Numbered from the stretch's first letter, positions 54,198-62,876 are shown. The stretch: 64,000 nt of DNA from Fimbriimonadaceae bacterium (GCA_019454125.1 CP075365.1:1-64000), one strand, 5' to 3'. Program-made: numbers and translations. Notes: a model not told the origin generated them from the letters alone.

Positions 54198-54291
54198 AAC
54201 TCGCGCGCGTTCCCAGGGCAGGGCAACGCGCCGCGCCCGGGTCGTGTAATATCGCCAGACCCTGGTAACAGGGCTTAGGTGCACGAAGAGC

Positions 54292-54534
54292 ATGTCCGAA
54301 GACATTTTCGAAAGGGTCAAAAAAGTCGTTTGCGAGGAACTGGGCGTCACTGAGGCCGAGGTCAAGCCCGAGGCTTCCTTCACGGAAGACTTAGGCGCCG
54401 ACTCGCTGGACGTCGTTGAACTCGTTATGGCCTTGGAAGAGGAATTTGGGATCGACATCCCCGACGACGACGTTCCGAACTTGAAGTCGGTCGGCGACGC
54501 CGTCAGCTACATCGAAGGAAAGCTCTCAGGCTGA
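54292..54534 (+). CDS. acpP: Acyl carrier protein
   Basis: The 80-residue acidic protein has the phosphopantetheine serine in [18 protein letters not shown]. It carries acyl chains for the fab enzymes and, via octanoyl-ACP, for LipB. The 94-base gap after fabG holds TAATAT and a CCCTGGTAACAGGG hairpin, so it may have its own control. Confidence 0.97.
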   Translation: MSEDIFERVKKVVCEELGVTEAEVKPEASFTEDLGADSLDVVELVMALEEEFGIDIPDDDVPNLKSVGDAVSYIEGKLSG

Positions 54535-55790
54535 TGGAGCGACCAGCCCGGTCAGGTCGGGTCGTGATCACGGGCCTCGGGGCGGTCACCCCCATTGGGA
54601 TCGGGACCGATGCCTTCTGGAACGCGGCGCTCTCTGGCAAGAGCGGCGGGGGGCCCGTGACGCTTATGGACGCCACGGACTACCCCACCAAAGTCGCGGC
54701 CGAAGTCCGCGATTTTCAGGCCGAGAACTGGCTCGACAAGAAGGAGGCGAGGCGGGTCGACCGGTTCCTCGCCCTTGCCGCGGCCGCGGCCCAGATGGCG
54801 ATGGACGACGCTTGTTTCCCGGCGGATCCCGACGTCCGGCTCAACACCGGCGTCTTGATCGGCTCTGGAATCGGCGGCTTGACGCTGCTCTCCGAGCAGT
54901 CGCGCAAGCTCCATGCAGAAGGACCGGGGCGCATCACGCCGTTCCTCGTCCCCTACATGATCCCGGACATGGCGAGCGGTTTCGTCTCGATCATCCACGG
55001 GCTGAAAGGGCCGAACACGTGCGTCGTCTCCGCCTGCGCGACGGGCGCCGACGCGATCGGCACGGCCGCGCGCACCATCCAGCACGGTGACGCCGTCGCC
55101 ATGGTCTGCGGCGGCACCGAGGCCCCGATCAACGAGATCGGAATGGCCGGGTTCTGCGCGGCGCGCACGATGACCACCCGCAACGACGATCCCGAGCACG
55201 CCTCGCGGCCGTTCGATAAAGACCGCGACGGTTTCATGATGGGCGAGGGAGCGGGCGTCTTCGTCCTGGAGGACTTGGACTTTGCCAGAGCCCGGGGCGC
55301 GCGGATCTATGGCGAGATCGTCGGCTATGGCATGAGCGGCGACGCCCACCACATCACCGCCCCCGACCCGAACGGCGACGGCGCAGTCCGCGCCATGCGC
55401 AAGTGCCTTGCCGAGACCGGCGCGGAACTTGAAGACGTGGGCTATATCAACGCCCACGGTACGTCCACGCCGCTTAACGACAAAACCGAGACGCTCGCGA
55501 TCAAGACCGTCTTCGGGGAGCACGCCTACAAGGTGCCGGTGAGCAGCACAAAGTCCATGATCGGCCACACTCTGGGCGCGGCCGGAGCCATCGAGGCGTT
55601 GACGTGCGTCCTCGCCTTGCGCGACCAGGTCCTGCCGCCGACCATAAATTACGACCAAGCCGATCCCGAGTGCGACCTCGACTATGTGCCAAACCATGCC
55701 CGAAAGACCGCCTTCAAGCTCGCGATCAGTAATTCTTTTGGCTTCGGCGGGCACAACGTAACCCTGGCAATTCGTACATACGACGAATGA
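54534..55790 (+). CDS. fabF: 3-oxoacyl-ACP synthase II
   Basis: The Cys of the triad is in NTCVVSACATGADAIGTAAR. The two His are in YINAHGTSTPLNDKTETLAI and STKSMIGHTLGAAGAIEAL. The end ISNSFGFGGHNVTLAI is typical, 418 residues. It elongates acyl-ACP. The ATG overlaps the acpP stop by 1 base. Confidence 0.97.
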   Translation: MERPARSGRVVITGLGAVTPIGIGTDAFWNAALSGKSGGGPVTLMDATDYPTKVAAEVRDFQAENWLDKKEARRVDRFLALAAAAAQMAMDDACFPADPDVRLNTGVLIGSGIGGLTLLSEQSRKLHAEGPGRITPFLVPYMIPDMASGFVSIIHGLKGPNTCVVSACATGADAIGTAARTIQHGDAVAMVCGGTEAPINEIGMAGFCAARTMTTRNDDPEHASRPFDKDRDGFMMGEGAGVFVLEDLDFARARGARIYGEIVGYGMSGDAHHITAPDPNGDGAVRAMRKCLAETGAELEDVGYINAHGTSTPLNDKTETLAIKTVFGEHAYKVPVSSTKSMIGHTLGAAGAIEALTCVLALRDQVLPPTINYDQADPECDLDYVPNHARKTAFKLAISNSFGFGGHNVTLAIRTYDE

Positions 55791-56656
55791 ACACCGGACT
55801 GGACTCACTTGTCCAGGCATACCTCGACCGTTTGAGCGCGACCCGTTCGCCTCACACGGTGCGCGCCTATGGGGCCGACCTCTCCCAACTCGTCGTCTCG
55901 TTGGGAGACGAACCCATCAGTGAGGCGACGCTCGCCGAGTACCTGCGGCGCTACGGCACGACCCCGGTGACCCGTGCGCGAAAACTCGCGACGTTGCGAG
56001 GATTTTGCAAGTACCTTCGGACTATGGGATTGATGGACGCGGATCCCACCGTACACCTCGCAAGCCCCATCAAGCGACGCCAAGTCCCTAAAACTCTCAG
56101 CCAAGACCAGGCGGCGGCCCTGCTGGACCAGGCCCCGAACACCCGGAACCCCTTGCGCGACCGCGCCCTGCTGGAGCTCGCTTACTCCGCTGGACTCCGC
56201 GCCAGCGAGCTGGTCGCCGCCAACCTCGCCGACATCGATTGGCGGGAGCAGACGATCCTCGTCCGCGGCAAGGGCAACAAGGAGCGGCTCACCCTCTTTG
56301 GCGCGACCTGCGCCGAGGCGCTCCGCGCCTATATAGACCACGAGCGCTTCCCCTCAACCTTCGAGAACCCGGTCTTCACGACCCCGCGGGGCAGGCGCAT
56401 CGCGGCGCGCACGATCCAATACGTGGTGAAGCGGTGGGCCCTGCAGGCAGGCCTCCCGCCGAGCGTCTCGCCCCACACGCTGCGGCACAGCTTCGCTACC
56501 CACCTGCTGGACGGGGGCGCCGACCTCAAGACCGTGCAGCAACTTCTCGGGCACGAAAGCCTGGCCACGACCCAGATCTACACGCACGTCAGCGTCGAAC
56601 GCCTCCGAGACGCGGTCGGCAAGGCCCACCCGAGGGCCAAGCGCCCGAAACACTAG
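55787..56656 (+). CDS. xerC: Tyrosine recombinase XerC/XerD type
   Basis: The SAM-like N-domain (RLSATRSPHTVRAYGADLSQ) is followed by the catalytic domain with Arg in ELAYSAGLRASELVAANLAD, HTLRHSFATHLLDGGADLKT, LLGHESLATTQIYTHVS (His and the Tyr nucleophile), 289 residues. It probably resolves chromosome dimers at dif; whether C or D is not decided here. It overlaps fabF by 4 bases, which is an odd operon partner. Its stop overlaps the convergent gene (CTAG). Confidence 0.9.
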   Translation: MNTGLDSLVQAYLDRLSATRSPHTVRAYGADLSQLVVSLGDEPISEATLAEYLRRYGTTPVTRARKLATLRGFCKYLRTMGLMDADPTVHLASPIKRRQVPKTLSQDQAAALLDQAPNTRNPLRDRALLELAYSAGLRASELVAANLADIDWREQTILVRGKGNKERLTLFGATCAEALRAYIDHERFPSTFENPVFTTPRGRRIAARTIQYVVKRWALQAGLPPSVSPHTLRHSFATHLLDGGADLKTVQQLLGHESLATTQIYTHVSVERLRDAVGKAHPRAKRPKH

Positions 56657-57018
56657 ATCCAGGTGGTCGCCCGGCGGAACAGCTTATAGCTGAGCGGACG
56701 GCGCAAGTGGGCGAAAACGAAGTTCGGCCAACCCACCATGAAGTCCATCTCGTAGTCGTCTGGCGCGGCGATCAGCACCAAGGGCACCGCGGCTCCTTGG
56801 GGATGCGCCATCTTGACCCGGGCGAACTTCTCGTAGCCCGACACTTTATGGGGCACCTCGAGCGTAGCGAGGAGATCGACGAAAAGAAGGTCCGCGTCGG
56901 CGCACTCGTCCAACGCTTCTTGCCAGTCCTCAAAAATCACCAGGGTGTCATCCGGTTGAAAGGCCCCGTCCGTGGCACTTCGGACATCCGGATCTTTCGT
57001 CACTAGGACGAACTTCAT
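56653..57018 (-). CDS. Hypothetical protein, receiver-like fold (121 aa)
   Basis: MKFVLVTKDPDVRSATDGAF, then TLVIFEDWQEALDECADADL and LLFVDLLATLEVPHKVSGYE look like the first strands of a response-regulator-type alpha/beta fold. The usual DD pair and Lys are not convincing, so it may be a pseudo-receiver. I chose the ATG at 57018 since TATCCT precedes it by 9 bases; the frame is open 27 codons further. Confidence 0.6.
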   Translation of the reverse strand: MKFVLVTKDPDVRSATDGAFQPDDTLVIFEDWQEALDECADADLLFVDLLATLEVPHKVSGYEKFARVKMAHPQGAAVPLVLIAAPDDYEMDFMVGWPNFVFAHLRRPLSYKLFRRATTWI

Positions 57019-57027
57019 GTTCCGCGT

Positions 57028-57033
57028 AGGATA
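57028..57033 (-). promoter_or_regulatory. -10-like box before the receiver-like gene
   Basis: Minus-strand TATCCT, nine bases, then ATG. It helps select the shorter start. Confidence 0.35.
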
Positions 57034-57131
57034 GACCTGGAAGCCTAACGATTGCAAGCTAGTCCCCACTTTCACCATTGCCGGCCCGTGCCCAGCCATG
57101 GGACTAGGGCGGAAGTATCAGAAAAGAATGA

Positions 57132-57137
57132 TATAAT
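57132..57137 (+). promoter_or_regulatory. -10 box for the ECF sigma factor gene
   Basis: A consensus TATAAT lies 29 bases before the GTG start, which has a GAGGTAGGG ribosome site. No good -35 was seen. Unlike many genes here, this one has a normal leader. Confidence 0.5.
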
Positions 57138-57166
57138 GGCGTATAAGGAATCAGAGGTAGGGAAAA

Positions 57167-57751
57167 GTGATCGACGACACCCAGCTCAGAACCGGCCCCC
57201 GGACGCAAGAAGAGTTCGAGGCGATGCGCAAAGGGACGGAGCGACGGGCGTTCTCGGTCGCACTGAACCTCACCCGGAACCCGGTTGAAGCCGAGGACCT
57301 CGTCCAAGACACCTATCTCAAGGCGTGGCGCGGGTTCGACTCCTATATGCCGGGGCGCCCGTTCCTAAACTGGCTGCTCCGCATCATGCAGCGGGCCTAC
57401 CTTGACCAGCGCCGCCGCGAGAACCCAATCCGCAAGGCCGACTCCCTCAATGCGATGGTCAGCCCGAACGACGGGGAGGTGCAGGAGATCCCGATCGCCG
57501 ACGAGGCCCGAAACGCGGAAGAAATTCTCCTTATGGAGGAGTTCTCGGCCGAGCTGCGGAACTCGCTCACCGAGCTCCCGACCGTATACCGCAGCGCGAT
57601 CGTGCTGTGCGACGTCGAGGGCCTGAGCTACGAGGAGATCGCCGAGCGCCAAAAGACGACGATCGGCACCGTGCGCTCCCGGATCCACCGGGGCCGCAAG
57701 CTCCTTAGGGAAATCGTCCAGAAGAAGGGGCTGACGATCCCCGTCCGATAA
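57167..57751 (+). CDS. ECF-type RNA polymerase sigma factor
   Basis: Region 2 (AFSVALNLTRNPVEAEDLVQ, DTYLKAWRGFDSYMPGRPFL) and region 4 (LTELPTVYRSAIVLCDVEGL, SYEEIAERQKTTIGTVRSRI) are complete, 194 residues. No anti-sigma gene of the usual membrane type is next to it. Three small genes follow: one is YjfB-like, one is membrane-bound, and one is a zinc ribbon that could act as a ZAS-like factor. Confidence 0.92.
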   Translation: MIDDTQLRTGPRTQEEFEAMRKGTERRAFSVALNLTRNPVEAEDLVQDTYLKAWRGFDSYMPGRPFLNWLLRIMQRAYLDQRRRENPIRKADSLNAMVSPNDGEVQEIPIADEARNAEEILLMEEFSAELRNSLTELPTVYRSAIVLCDVEGLSYEEIAERQKTTIGTVRSRIHRGRKLLREIVQKKGLTIPVR

Positions 57752-57783
57752 AGACGCCCGGCCAGGCGACCGACAATCCCCCT

Positions 57784-57957
57784 ATGAGCGTCTCCGGGCC
57801 CAGTCCTGCGACTCACCCCGCGCCGACCGCGGAAGTCGACAAGGACGCTTATAAGGCCGCCATCTTGAAGAAAGCCCTGGACAACCAGAAGGCAGAGGCA
57901 GCCGAGGTGCTCAAGGTTCTCCAGCCAAAGGGCCGTGTCTTGGACATCCGGGCCTGA
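57784..57957 (+). CDS. Small YjfB-like putative motility protein (57 aa)
   Basis: The 57 residues start MSVSGPSPATHPAPTAEVDK and contain YKAAILKKALDNQKAEAAEV and LKVLQPKGRVLDIRA. The central LKKALDxQ...A..LL pattern recalls the YjfB family of small proteins linked to motility in Bacillus-like bacteria. The match is from memory. It lies 32 bases after the sigma factor gene, and a link to the flagellar genes is only suggestive. Confidence 0.5.
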   Translation: MSVSGPSPATHPAPTAEVDKDAYKAAILKKALDNQKAEAAEVLKVLQPKGRVLDIRA

Positions 57958-57982
57958 GTGGCAGCGGGTATCTTCATAGCCT

Positions 57983-58240
57983 GTGCTAGGTCGGCAGCCT
58001 AAGCAACCCAAAAAGCCCGTCTTTTGGAGGAACTCGTTTGTTTGGTACGCGGCCGCTATGGTCGTCGTGGCCACTCTTGGCCTTGTCAAAGGCCAAGAAG
58101 CGATCCGCGACCCGGGCCAGACCCGGGAACAAGTGAACCTCAGCCTGCTTTATATAGTGGGGGCGCTCGTTATGGCCGTTCACGGGCTTATCAGCCATCG
58201 GCAAGCCGTCCAAGCCTACGACGAAGCCCTGGAAGACTAA
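57983..58240 (+). CDS. Hypothetical two-helix membrane protein (85 aa)
   Basis: Two hydrophobic helices (FVWYAAAMVVVATLGLV and LLYIVGALVMAVHGLI) are joined by a charged loop; the C-terminus is acidic. The start is GTG at 57983. It is 25 bases after the YjfB-like gene and abuts the zinc-ribbon gene with no gap, which suggests co-expression. No family is recognised. Confidence 0.6.
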   Translation: MLGRQPKQPKKPVFWRNSFVWYAAAMVVVATLGLVKGQEAIRDPGQTREQVNLSLLYIVGALVMAVHGLISHRQAVQAYDEALED

Positions 58241-58453
58241 ATGGTGACCTGCTCCCTATGCCAAAAGCCAATCGACAAGGTTCCCGAGTGGCTTAACTCG
58301 GTCAAAGTGAACTTTGTCTGCAACAACTGCCCGAACCGATCGGTGAAGTCGATAACGCAGGTGACCCTCGAGACGGCGCAAGAGCCGTCGCAAGGTAAGG
58401 ACCACACCGTCGAAGGCGCGATGGACGAGGCCGAAGAAGACCTCGAAGACTAA
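58241..58453 (+). CDS. Small zinc-ribbon protein (70 aa)
   Basis: MVTCSLCQKPIDKVPEWLNS and VNFVCNNCPNRSVKSITQV contain two CxxC knuckles, followed by an acidic tail (AMDEAEEDLED). It may bind nucleic acid or protein. The ATG follows the previous stop directly; its own stop overlaps a convergent gene (CTAA). Confidence 0.65.
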   Translation: MVTCSLCQKPIDKVPEWLNSVKVNFVCNNCPNRSVKSITQVTLETAQEPSQGKDHTVEGAMDEAEEDLED

Positions 58454-58698
58454 GCCGCCGGCCTGAGCGCTCTCCGGAAGAGGATCATCTGGGGAGCCTG
58501 GTCCGGGCCGAGCGCGGTCCGGCATTCGTCGATCAGCTCCTCTTCGCCGTAGCTGGCGAAGTCCATGAGCGTGACGGAAGCAAGCACAGTCCCGCGCGAG
58601 ATCCAAGCGCTGGCGTCAAGCACGCCTTCTTGGCTCAGCAGGAAACGCTCGAGGGTGTTGGTGTCGACATCGACGACCTTGGACACAGACAGGTGCAC
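58450..58698 (-). CDS. Hypothetical protein (82 aa)
   Basis: The 82 residues read like a small alpha/beta domain (MHLSVSKVVDVDTNTLERFL, AWISRGTVLASVTLMDFASY, PQMILFRRALRPAA). No family is recognised. The gene is 3 bases after the nucleotidyltransferase gene on the same strand, so it is likely co-transcribed with it and ispE. Confidence 0.55.
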   Translation of the reverse strand: MHLSVSKVVDVDTNTLERFLLSQEGVLDASAWISRGTVLASVTLMDFASYGEEELIDECRTALGPDQAPQMILFRRALRPAA

Positions 58699-58701
58699 AG
58701 G

Positions 58702-59448
58702 TTAGAGTTCGGCATGCGTCCTGACCTTCTTTAGGCCGATCAAGTGGGAATACTGGTCGGCGTCGTCAATATCTGTCCCAATTTCCGGGTACCGGGAGAC
58801 AATCCCCCTCACCCTTGTCCCCATGAACCGGCCAATGGCTGTCTCCAAGGCCGATATGGGCAGGGTCCCAGGGATTATCTTCCCGATCACGACGCGTGCC
58901 AACAGGCCGATCCCGACCATTCCCGCAAGCTTTAGCGGGCTCTTTCGGGCAAGATAGGCGGCCTCGAGCTTGGGCAGCGCGCCTCGGAACGCCTCCGTCC
59001 GCAGCACCGCGAGGTTGCCTCCCGTAAAACGGCCCTCGCGCACGGCAAGGGTCGTCCGCTTCAGCCCCGGGTACGCCCGCTCGCACTCCTCCATCGGCAC
59101 GATCGGGTAGTTGAACCCTGCGGCAAGGTCGCACCGGGCGACGAAGTCGGCGACGGCCTCCTTCGAAAGGTCGGGGAGGTCGCTGGTCGCGAGGAGCAGA
59201 CTGTCGGTCTGGACCGCCTCCAGTCCTGCCTTTACACTCCCCAGGAAAGTGGCCGCAGACGGCACGCGCTCAATCCCGGAGACCTCCGGCCCGCCGACTT
59301 GAACGATCCTGCCCACCCCGCCCACCGCACCAAGGACGATATCGATGAATCGGCGTCCCTCGTACGGCACTTCCGCCCGCCATTCGCAGCCGGTGAGGTC
59401 CCGGAACCGTTGGTCCGTCTTTCCGCCCGCCAAGACTATGACGTCCAA
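58702..59448 (-). CDS. MobA-like NTP transferase domain protein
   Basis: The start MDVIVLAGGKTDQRF gives the nucleotide-binding LAGG loop. LLLATSDLPDLSKEAVADFV holds the metal-binding SDLP, and FTGGNLAVLRTEAFRG fits the family. The C-terminus (VRGIVSRYPEIGTDIDDADQ) resembles GlmU/MobA-like endings. I chose TTG at 59448 because GGAAGGAGAG lies just upstream. The sugar or cofactor substrate is unknown. It overlaps ispE by 13 bases. Confidence 0.78.
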   Translation of the reverse strand: MDVIVLAGGKTDQRFRDLTGCEWRAEVPYEGRRFIDIVLGAVGGVGRIVQVGGPEVSGIERVPSAATFLGSVKAGLEAVQTDSLLLATSDLPDLSKEAVADFVARCDLAAGFNYPIVPMEECERAYPGLKRTTLAVREGRFTGGNLAVLRTEAFRGALPKLEAAYLARKSPLKLAGMVGIGLLARVVIGKIIPGTLPISALETAIGRFMGTRVRGIVSRYPEIGTDIDDADQYSHLIGLKKVRTHAEL

Positions 59449-60251
59449 AGGCTCTCCTTCCGGGTGAGCGTCCGGCACGCCCATGCCCGCACTCCGTCTT
59501 CACCCTCCAGTCGCGAGGCGGCCTCAGCCGCCGCTGCCTCGTCCGAGAAGACCCCGAACGACGCCGATCCGGAGCCGGTGAGCCCGGCTTTCGCGCCAAG
59601 GTCTCGAAGTCTCTGGGTCAGCTCGAGCGCCGCCGCTGGGACGACGCGCTCGAAGTCGTTGTAAAGCTCCCAGGGGTCTTCCGGAAAGCTTCGCCACTCG
59701 TAGTCCAGTGCGTCGAGCCGGGCGAAGGCTTCCGGCGTGGAGGAGCCGATGGACGGCATGGCCACCACCAAGTGGCGCGGCGCCCCGTCCGGCAACGGGG
59801 TCAGGCACTGGCCGTAAGCCTCGCCCCTGGCCGCTCCGCCCATTAAAAAGAAAGGGACGTCCGCGCCGACCGCCAGGGCGATCTCGCTCGTCTCTCGCCG
59901 CGAGAGCGCGCCCTTGGAAAAGACCTCGAGGGCGCGCAAAAGCCCGGCCGCGTCGGAGCTTCCCCCGCCCAAGCCGCTCAGGGCCGGGACCCGCTTGGTC
60001 AAAGTCACCGAGAGAGGGGGAAAGCCGACGTACTCTCGGGCCAAGCGCCAAGCGCGGGTCACCGTGTTCTCGGGAGGGACGCCGGGGTCCTCGCAGACGA
60101 AACCGTCTTCATCGGCCTGCTCCACCACCAATTCGTCGGCCAGGCTTACCGCATGGAAAACCGTCCGCAAGGGGTGGTAGCCGTTCGCGTCTAGACGTCC
60201 CACCGCCAGAAACGTGTTGATCTTGGCGGGACAGATCGTGCGGACGGTCAA
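59436..60251 (-). CDS. ispE: 4-diphosphocytidyl-2-C-methyl-D-erythritol kinase
   Basis: This GHMP kinase of the MEP isoprenoid pathway has CPAKINTFLAVGRLDANGYH, the ATP loop VPALSGLGGGSSDAAGLLRA and GLTGSGSASFGVF, 271 residues. It overlaps the preceding coiled-coil gene by 4 bases and the next gene by 13. Confidence 0.95.
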   Translation of the reverse strand: MTVRTICPAKINTFLAVGRLDANGYHPLRTVFHAVSLADELVVEQADEDGFVCEDPGVPPENTVTRAWRLAREYVGFPPLSVTLTKRVPALSGLGGGSSDAAGLLRALEVFSKGALSRRETSEIALAVGADVPFFLMGGAARGEAYGQCLTPLPDGAPRHLVVAMPSIGSSTPEAFARLDALDYEWRSFPEDPWELYNDFERVVPAAALELTQRLRDLGAKAGLTGSGSASFGVFSDEAAAAEAASRLEGEDGVRAWACRTLTRKESLWTS

Positions 60252-61093
60252 TTCTCCGACTCCAGCGGTTTTTGGTGCTCTTCGCGCACGGGCGGCGGCC
60301 CCAAAAGTTGCTCCCGAAGCTGCGGGGAATCTGGCATGACCGAGATCGTCTGTGGGAACGGGGTCAGTTCCAGTTCCACCAAAGTCTTGTCGATCGCGTC
60401 GAGTTGCATCCGCGCTTCCGTGATCGCGGCGAGGAAGTCTTGCGAGGGGGTTTCGGCGCTACGAATCGCCAACCGATAGCCGAGCAGCCTCATCCGCAGG
60501 GTATCGAGGGTGGTGGAGAGCACGGCCGCCTGGGCCTCGGTCCGCTCGACCCCTGCCATCACCCCTTGGTAGTGCGAGCGGTACTCGGCGATGTTCTTGT
60601 CCGCCAGGCGGTAAAGCTCCTGGGCTTGCCGGTCGCGGCTGGCGACGCCGGGCAGAGGGGGTGCTGAGGCGGTCAACCACCCCTCGCTGGCGAGCACTTC
60701 CGTCGCCACCGTGTCCGCCCTGCGAAGGGCGACATAAAGCTGCTGTGCCGTGAGCTCGATGGTGTGGGGAAGCTCGCGCAGGTCCGCGATCTTGCTCCGC
60801 TTCAGGCCCTGCAGCGCGAGGCGCAGGCGCCGGCGCCGGTCCACCACCGATTCCCAAAGGAAACGGTAGCGCTGCGAGCGGAACCGCTTCGGGACGCTGG
60901 CCTGATAGGCCGAGACCCCCAGCGCCGTGAGCAGGCTCGCCCAACCGAGAATGAGCATCCACAGGGGGATCACATCCCCGACTTGGTACGCGAACCAGGT
61001 GATGAAGCCCGAGGCCCCGATGACCGTGAGCCGCCCGAGCGAGAAGAATTCCTGCAGGAAGACAGTGAGGTCTCGGCGGCGGATGTCGTCCAT
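60248..61093 (-). CDS. Hypothetical membrane-anchored coiled-coil protein (281 aa)
   Basis: Two hydrophobic segments near residues 18-60 (LTVIGASGFITWFAYQV, LWMLILGWASLLTALGV) precede a long helical cytoplasmic part with many Gln/Arg/Glu (RADTVATEVLASEGWLT, ITEARMQLDAIDKTLVELEL). No known domain. It lies between gatA (7 bases upstream) and ispE in one minus-strand run. Confidence 0.65.
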   Translation of the reverse strand: MDDIRRRDLTVFLQEFFSLGRLTVIGASGFITWFAYQVGDVIPLWMLILGWASLLTALGVSAYQASVPKRFRSQRYRFLWESVVDRRRRLRLALQGLKRSKIADLRELPHTIELTAQQLYVALRRADTVATEVLASEGWLTASAPPLPGVASRDRQAQELYRLADKNIAEYRSHYQGVMAGVERTEAQAAVLSTTLDTLRMRLLGYRLAIRSAETPSQDFLAAITEARMQLDAIDKTLVELELTPFPQTISVMPDSPQLREQLLGPPPVREEHQKPLESEN

Positions 61094-61100
61094 CTTGGGG

Positions 61101-62549
61101 CTAGGGCAGCGGCGGTCGGCGATAGGGGCCGAACGCCTGCTCGATCGCGTAGGCTTGCTTTAACAGACGCTCGTCCTCGTTCACCGGTGCGGTGAGGAGC
61201 AACCCGACAGGCAGCCCCTGGACCAAGCCACAAGGGACGGAAATGCTGGGAAACCCCCCCATGTTCGCGGGGATCGTGCAGAGGTCGAGCATCTTGAGGG
61301 CGAGGGGGTCGCCGCCATAACCGCCCGCCGGGAACGCGGGCACTGGGCACCCGGCCGAAACCACGGCGTCGACCTCCCCAAACTCCCGCTCGAACTCCGC
61401 GACCATCAAACCGCGCACCTGTTGGGCCCGATGGTAATACGCGTCGTAGTAGCCCGCAGACAGGGCATAGGTGCCGACCATGATGCGCAACTTCACCTCG
61501 TGGCCGAACAGCCGCCCTCGCGTGACGGCGACGTTCCCGATATGGCCGTCGCCCTCGCACTGGGGGCCAAACCGGATCCCGTCGAAGCGCGCCAGGTTGC
61601 TGCTCGCCTCCGCAGGAGCGATGATGTAGTAGGTAGTCACTCCGACCGAAATGCTGGGGAGGCTGATCTTTCGAACCTCGACGCCCTCCTTTTGCAGGGT
61701 TTCGATGGCGGCCTCCAGCGCGGCACCGACCGAGGGGTCGACGCTGTCCCCAACCAGTTGCTCGGGGATGCCGAGCCGGAGCCCCTTGAGCGAGCATGAT
61801 TTCAGCTCGTCCAAGCGGATCTTTGAATCGGGCAGCGATGTACTGTCGAGCGGGTCGTGGCCGGAAATCGCCTGGGCGAGCATGGCCGTGTCCTCCACGG
61901 TTCGCCCGAACGGGCCGATCTGGTCCAGGCTCGAGCCGAACGCGATCAAGCCATACCGGGAAACCCGGCCATAGGTGGGTTTGAAGCCGACAATGCCGGA
62001 CATCGCGGCCGGCATACGGATCGAACCGCCCGTGTCGGAGCCGAGCGAGAGCGGCGCCATCTCCGTTCCGACCGCCGTCGCGGACCCGCTCGAGCTGCCG
62101 CCCGGGACCCGCCCGGCGTCCCACGGATTGCGGCTGACGCGGAAGGCGGAGTTCTCGCCGCTGGTGCCCATGGCGAACTCGTCCAAGTTCGTCTTGCCGA
62201 GCATCACGAGCCCCTCCTCCCGCAACTGCCGCACGACCGTGGCGTCGAAGACGGGGCGATAGCCCTCCAGGATCCGTGAGGCGCACGTCGTCGGAACCCC
62301 GCGCGTGGAGAGGTTGTCCTTTAGCGCGACGGGCACGCCCGCGAGCGGCCCCCCGTCCCCGGAGTCGATCAGATCCTGCGCGGCCTGGGCTTGGGCGCGG
62401 GCGCCCTCTTCGTCCACATAGAGGAAGGCTTCGTAGGTGCCGTCAAGCTCCTTGATCCGGGCCAGGTGGGCCTCGCAAAGTTCAAGGGCGGAAATTTCAC
62501 GGGCGCGCAGGCGGGCGGCCATTTCGGCCGCGGTCCACTGGGTCGCCAC
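61101..62549 (-). CDS. gatA: Glu-tRNA(Gln)/Asp-tRNA(Asn) amidotransferase subunit A
   Basis: The Ser-cisSer-Lys amidase site is seen in ALKDNLSTRGVPTTCASRIL and GGSSSGSATAVGTEMAPLSL, followed by GSDTGGSIRMPAAMSGIVG, 482 residues. It frees ammonia for tRNA-dependent Gln/Asn synthesis. It starts 3 bases after gatC; gatB is not in the window. Confidence 0.96.
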   Translation of the reverse strand: MATQWTAAEMAARLRAREISALELCEAHLARIKELDGTYEAFLYVDEEGARAQAQAAQDLIDSGDGGPLAGVPVALKDNLSTRGVPTTCASRILEGYRPVFDATVVRQLREEGLVMLGKTNLDEFAMGTSGENSAFRVSRNPWDAGRVPGGSSSGSATAVGTEMAPLSLGSDTGGSIRMPAAMSGIVGFKPTYGRVSRYGLIAFGSSLDQIGPFGRTVEDTAMLAQAISGHDPLDSTSLPDSKIRLDELKSCSLKGLRLGIPEQLVGDSVDPSVGAALEAAIETLQKEGVEVRKISLPSISVGVTTYYIIAPAEASSNLARFDGIRFGPQCEGDGHIGNVAVTRGRLFGHEVKLRIMVGTYALSAGYYDAYYHRAQQVRGLMVAEFEREFGEVDAVVSAGCPVPAFPAGGYGGDPLALKMLDLCTIPANMGGFPSISVPCGLVQGLPVGLLLTAPVNEDERLLKQAYAIEQAFGPYRRPPLP

Positions 62550-62552
62550 CGC

Positions 62553-62843
62553 TTATTCCTCGATGATCGTCGGCACGATGAAAAGGCCGGCGCGAGAGAC
62601 GGCCGCGTTGGACAAGGCGTCCGTGCGGCTCAATCCAGGGGCCGCCACGTCGTCCGCCCAGACGTTTCGCAGCGAGACGGCGTGCGGCTTCGGCTCGGCG
62701 TTCGACACGTCGATGTGCTGGATGTCCTGAAAGTGGCCGAGCAGGGCGTTCAGTTCGCCTTGGAAAGCCATAAGTTCCTTCTCATCCAGCTCGAGCCGGG
62801 CCAGGCGCGCGACATGGCGCACCTCGTCCAGGGAAATCGACAT
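62553..62843 (-). CDS. gatC: Glu-tRNA(Gln)/Asp-tRNA(Asn) amidotransferase subunit C
   Basis: The 96-residue product reads MSISLDEVRHVARLARLELD, then LNALLGHFQDIQHIDVSNAE and a C-terminal tail. GatC holds GatA and GatB together. TATAAT lies 7 bases before the ATG. Confidence 0.95.
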   Translation of the reverse strand: MSISLDEVRHVARLARLELDEKELMAFQGELNALLGHFQDIQHIDVSNAEPKPHAVSLRNVWADDVAAPGLSRTDALSNAAVSRAGLFIVPTIIEE

Positions 62844-62850
62844 CTGCTTG

Positions 62851-62856
62851 ATTATA
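62851..62856 (-). promoter_or_regulatory. Consensus -10 box 7 bases before gatC
   Basis: Minus-strand TATAAT, seven bases, then the gatC ATG. TTGGAG about 15 bases upstream is a weak -35. A leaderless start is likely. Confidence 0.6.
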
Positions 62857-62862
62857 ACCTTG

Positions 62863-62868
62863 CATAAT
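62863..62868 (+). promoter_or_regulatory. -10 box 8 bases before the DUF255-like gene
   Basis: CATAAT, eight bases, then ATG, in a 33-base divergent spacer shared with gatC. The layout gives two leaderless transcripts back to back. Confidence 0.45.
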
Positions 62869-62876
62869 CCTCTCCA

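Noticed and set aside
55787-56656. Phage or integron integrase marking a mobile island
   Set aside because: The sequence is a compact Xer type in a housekeeping operon, with no att-like repeats or phage genes near.
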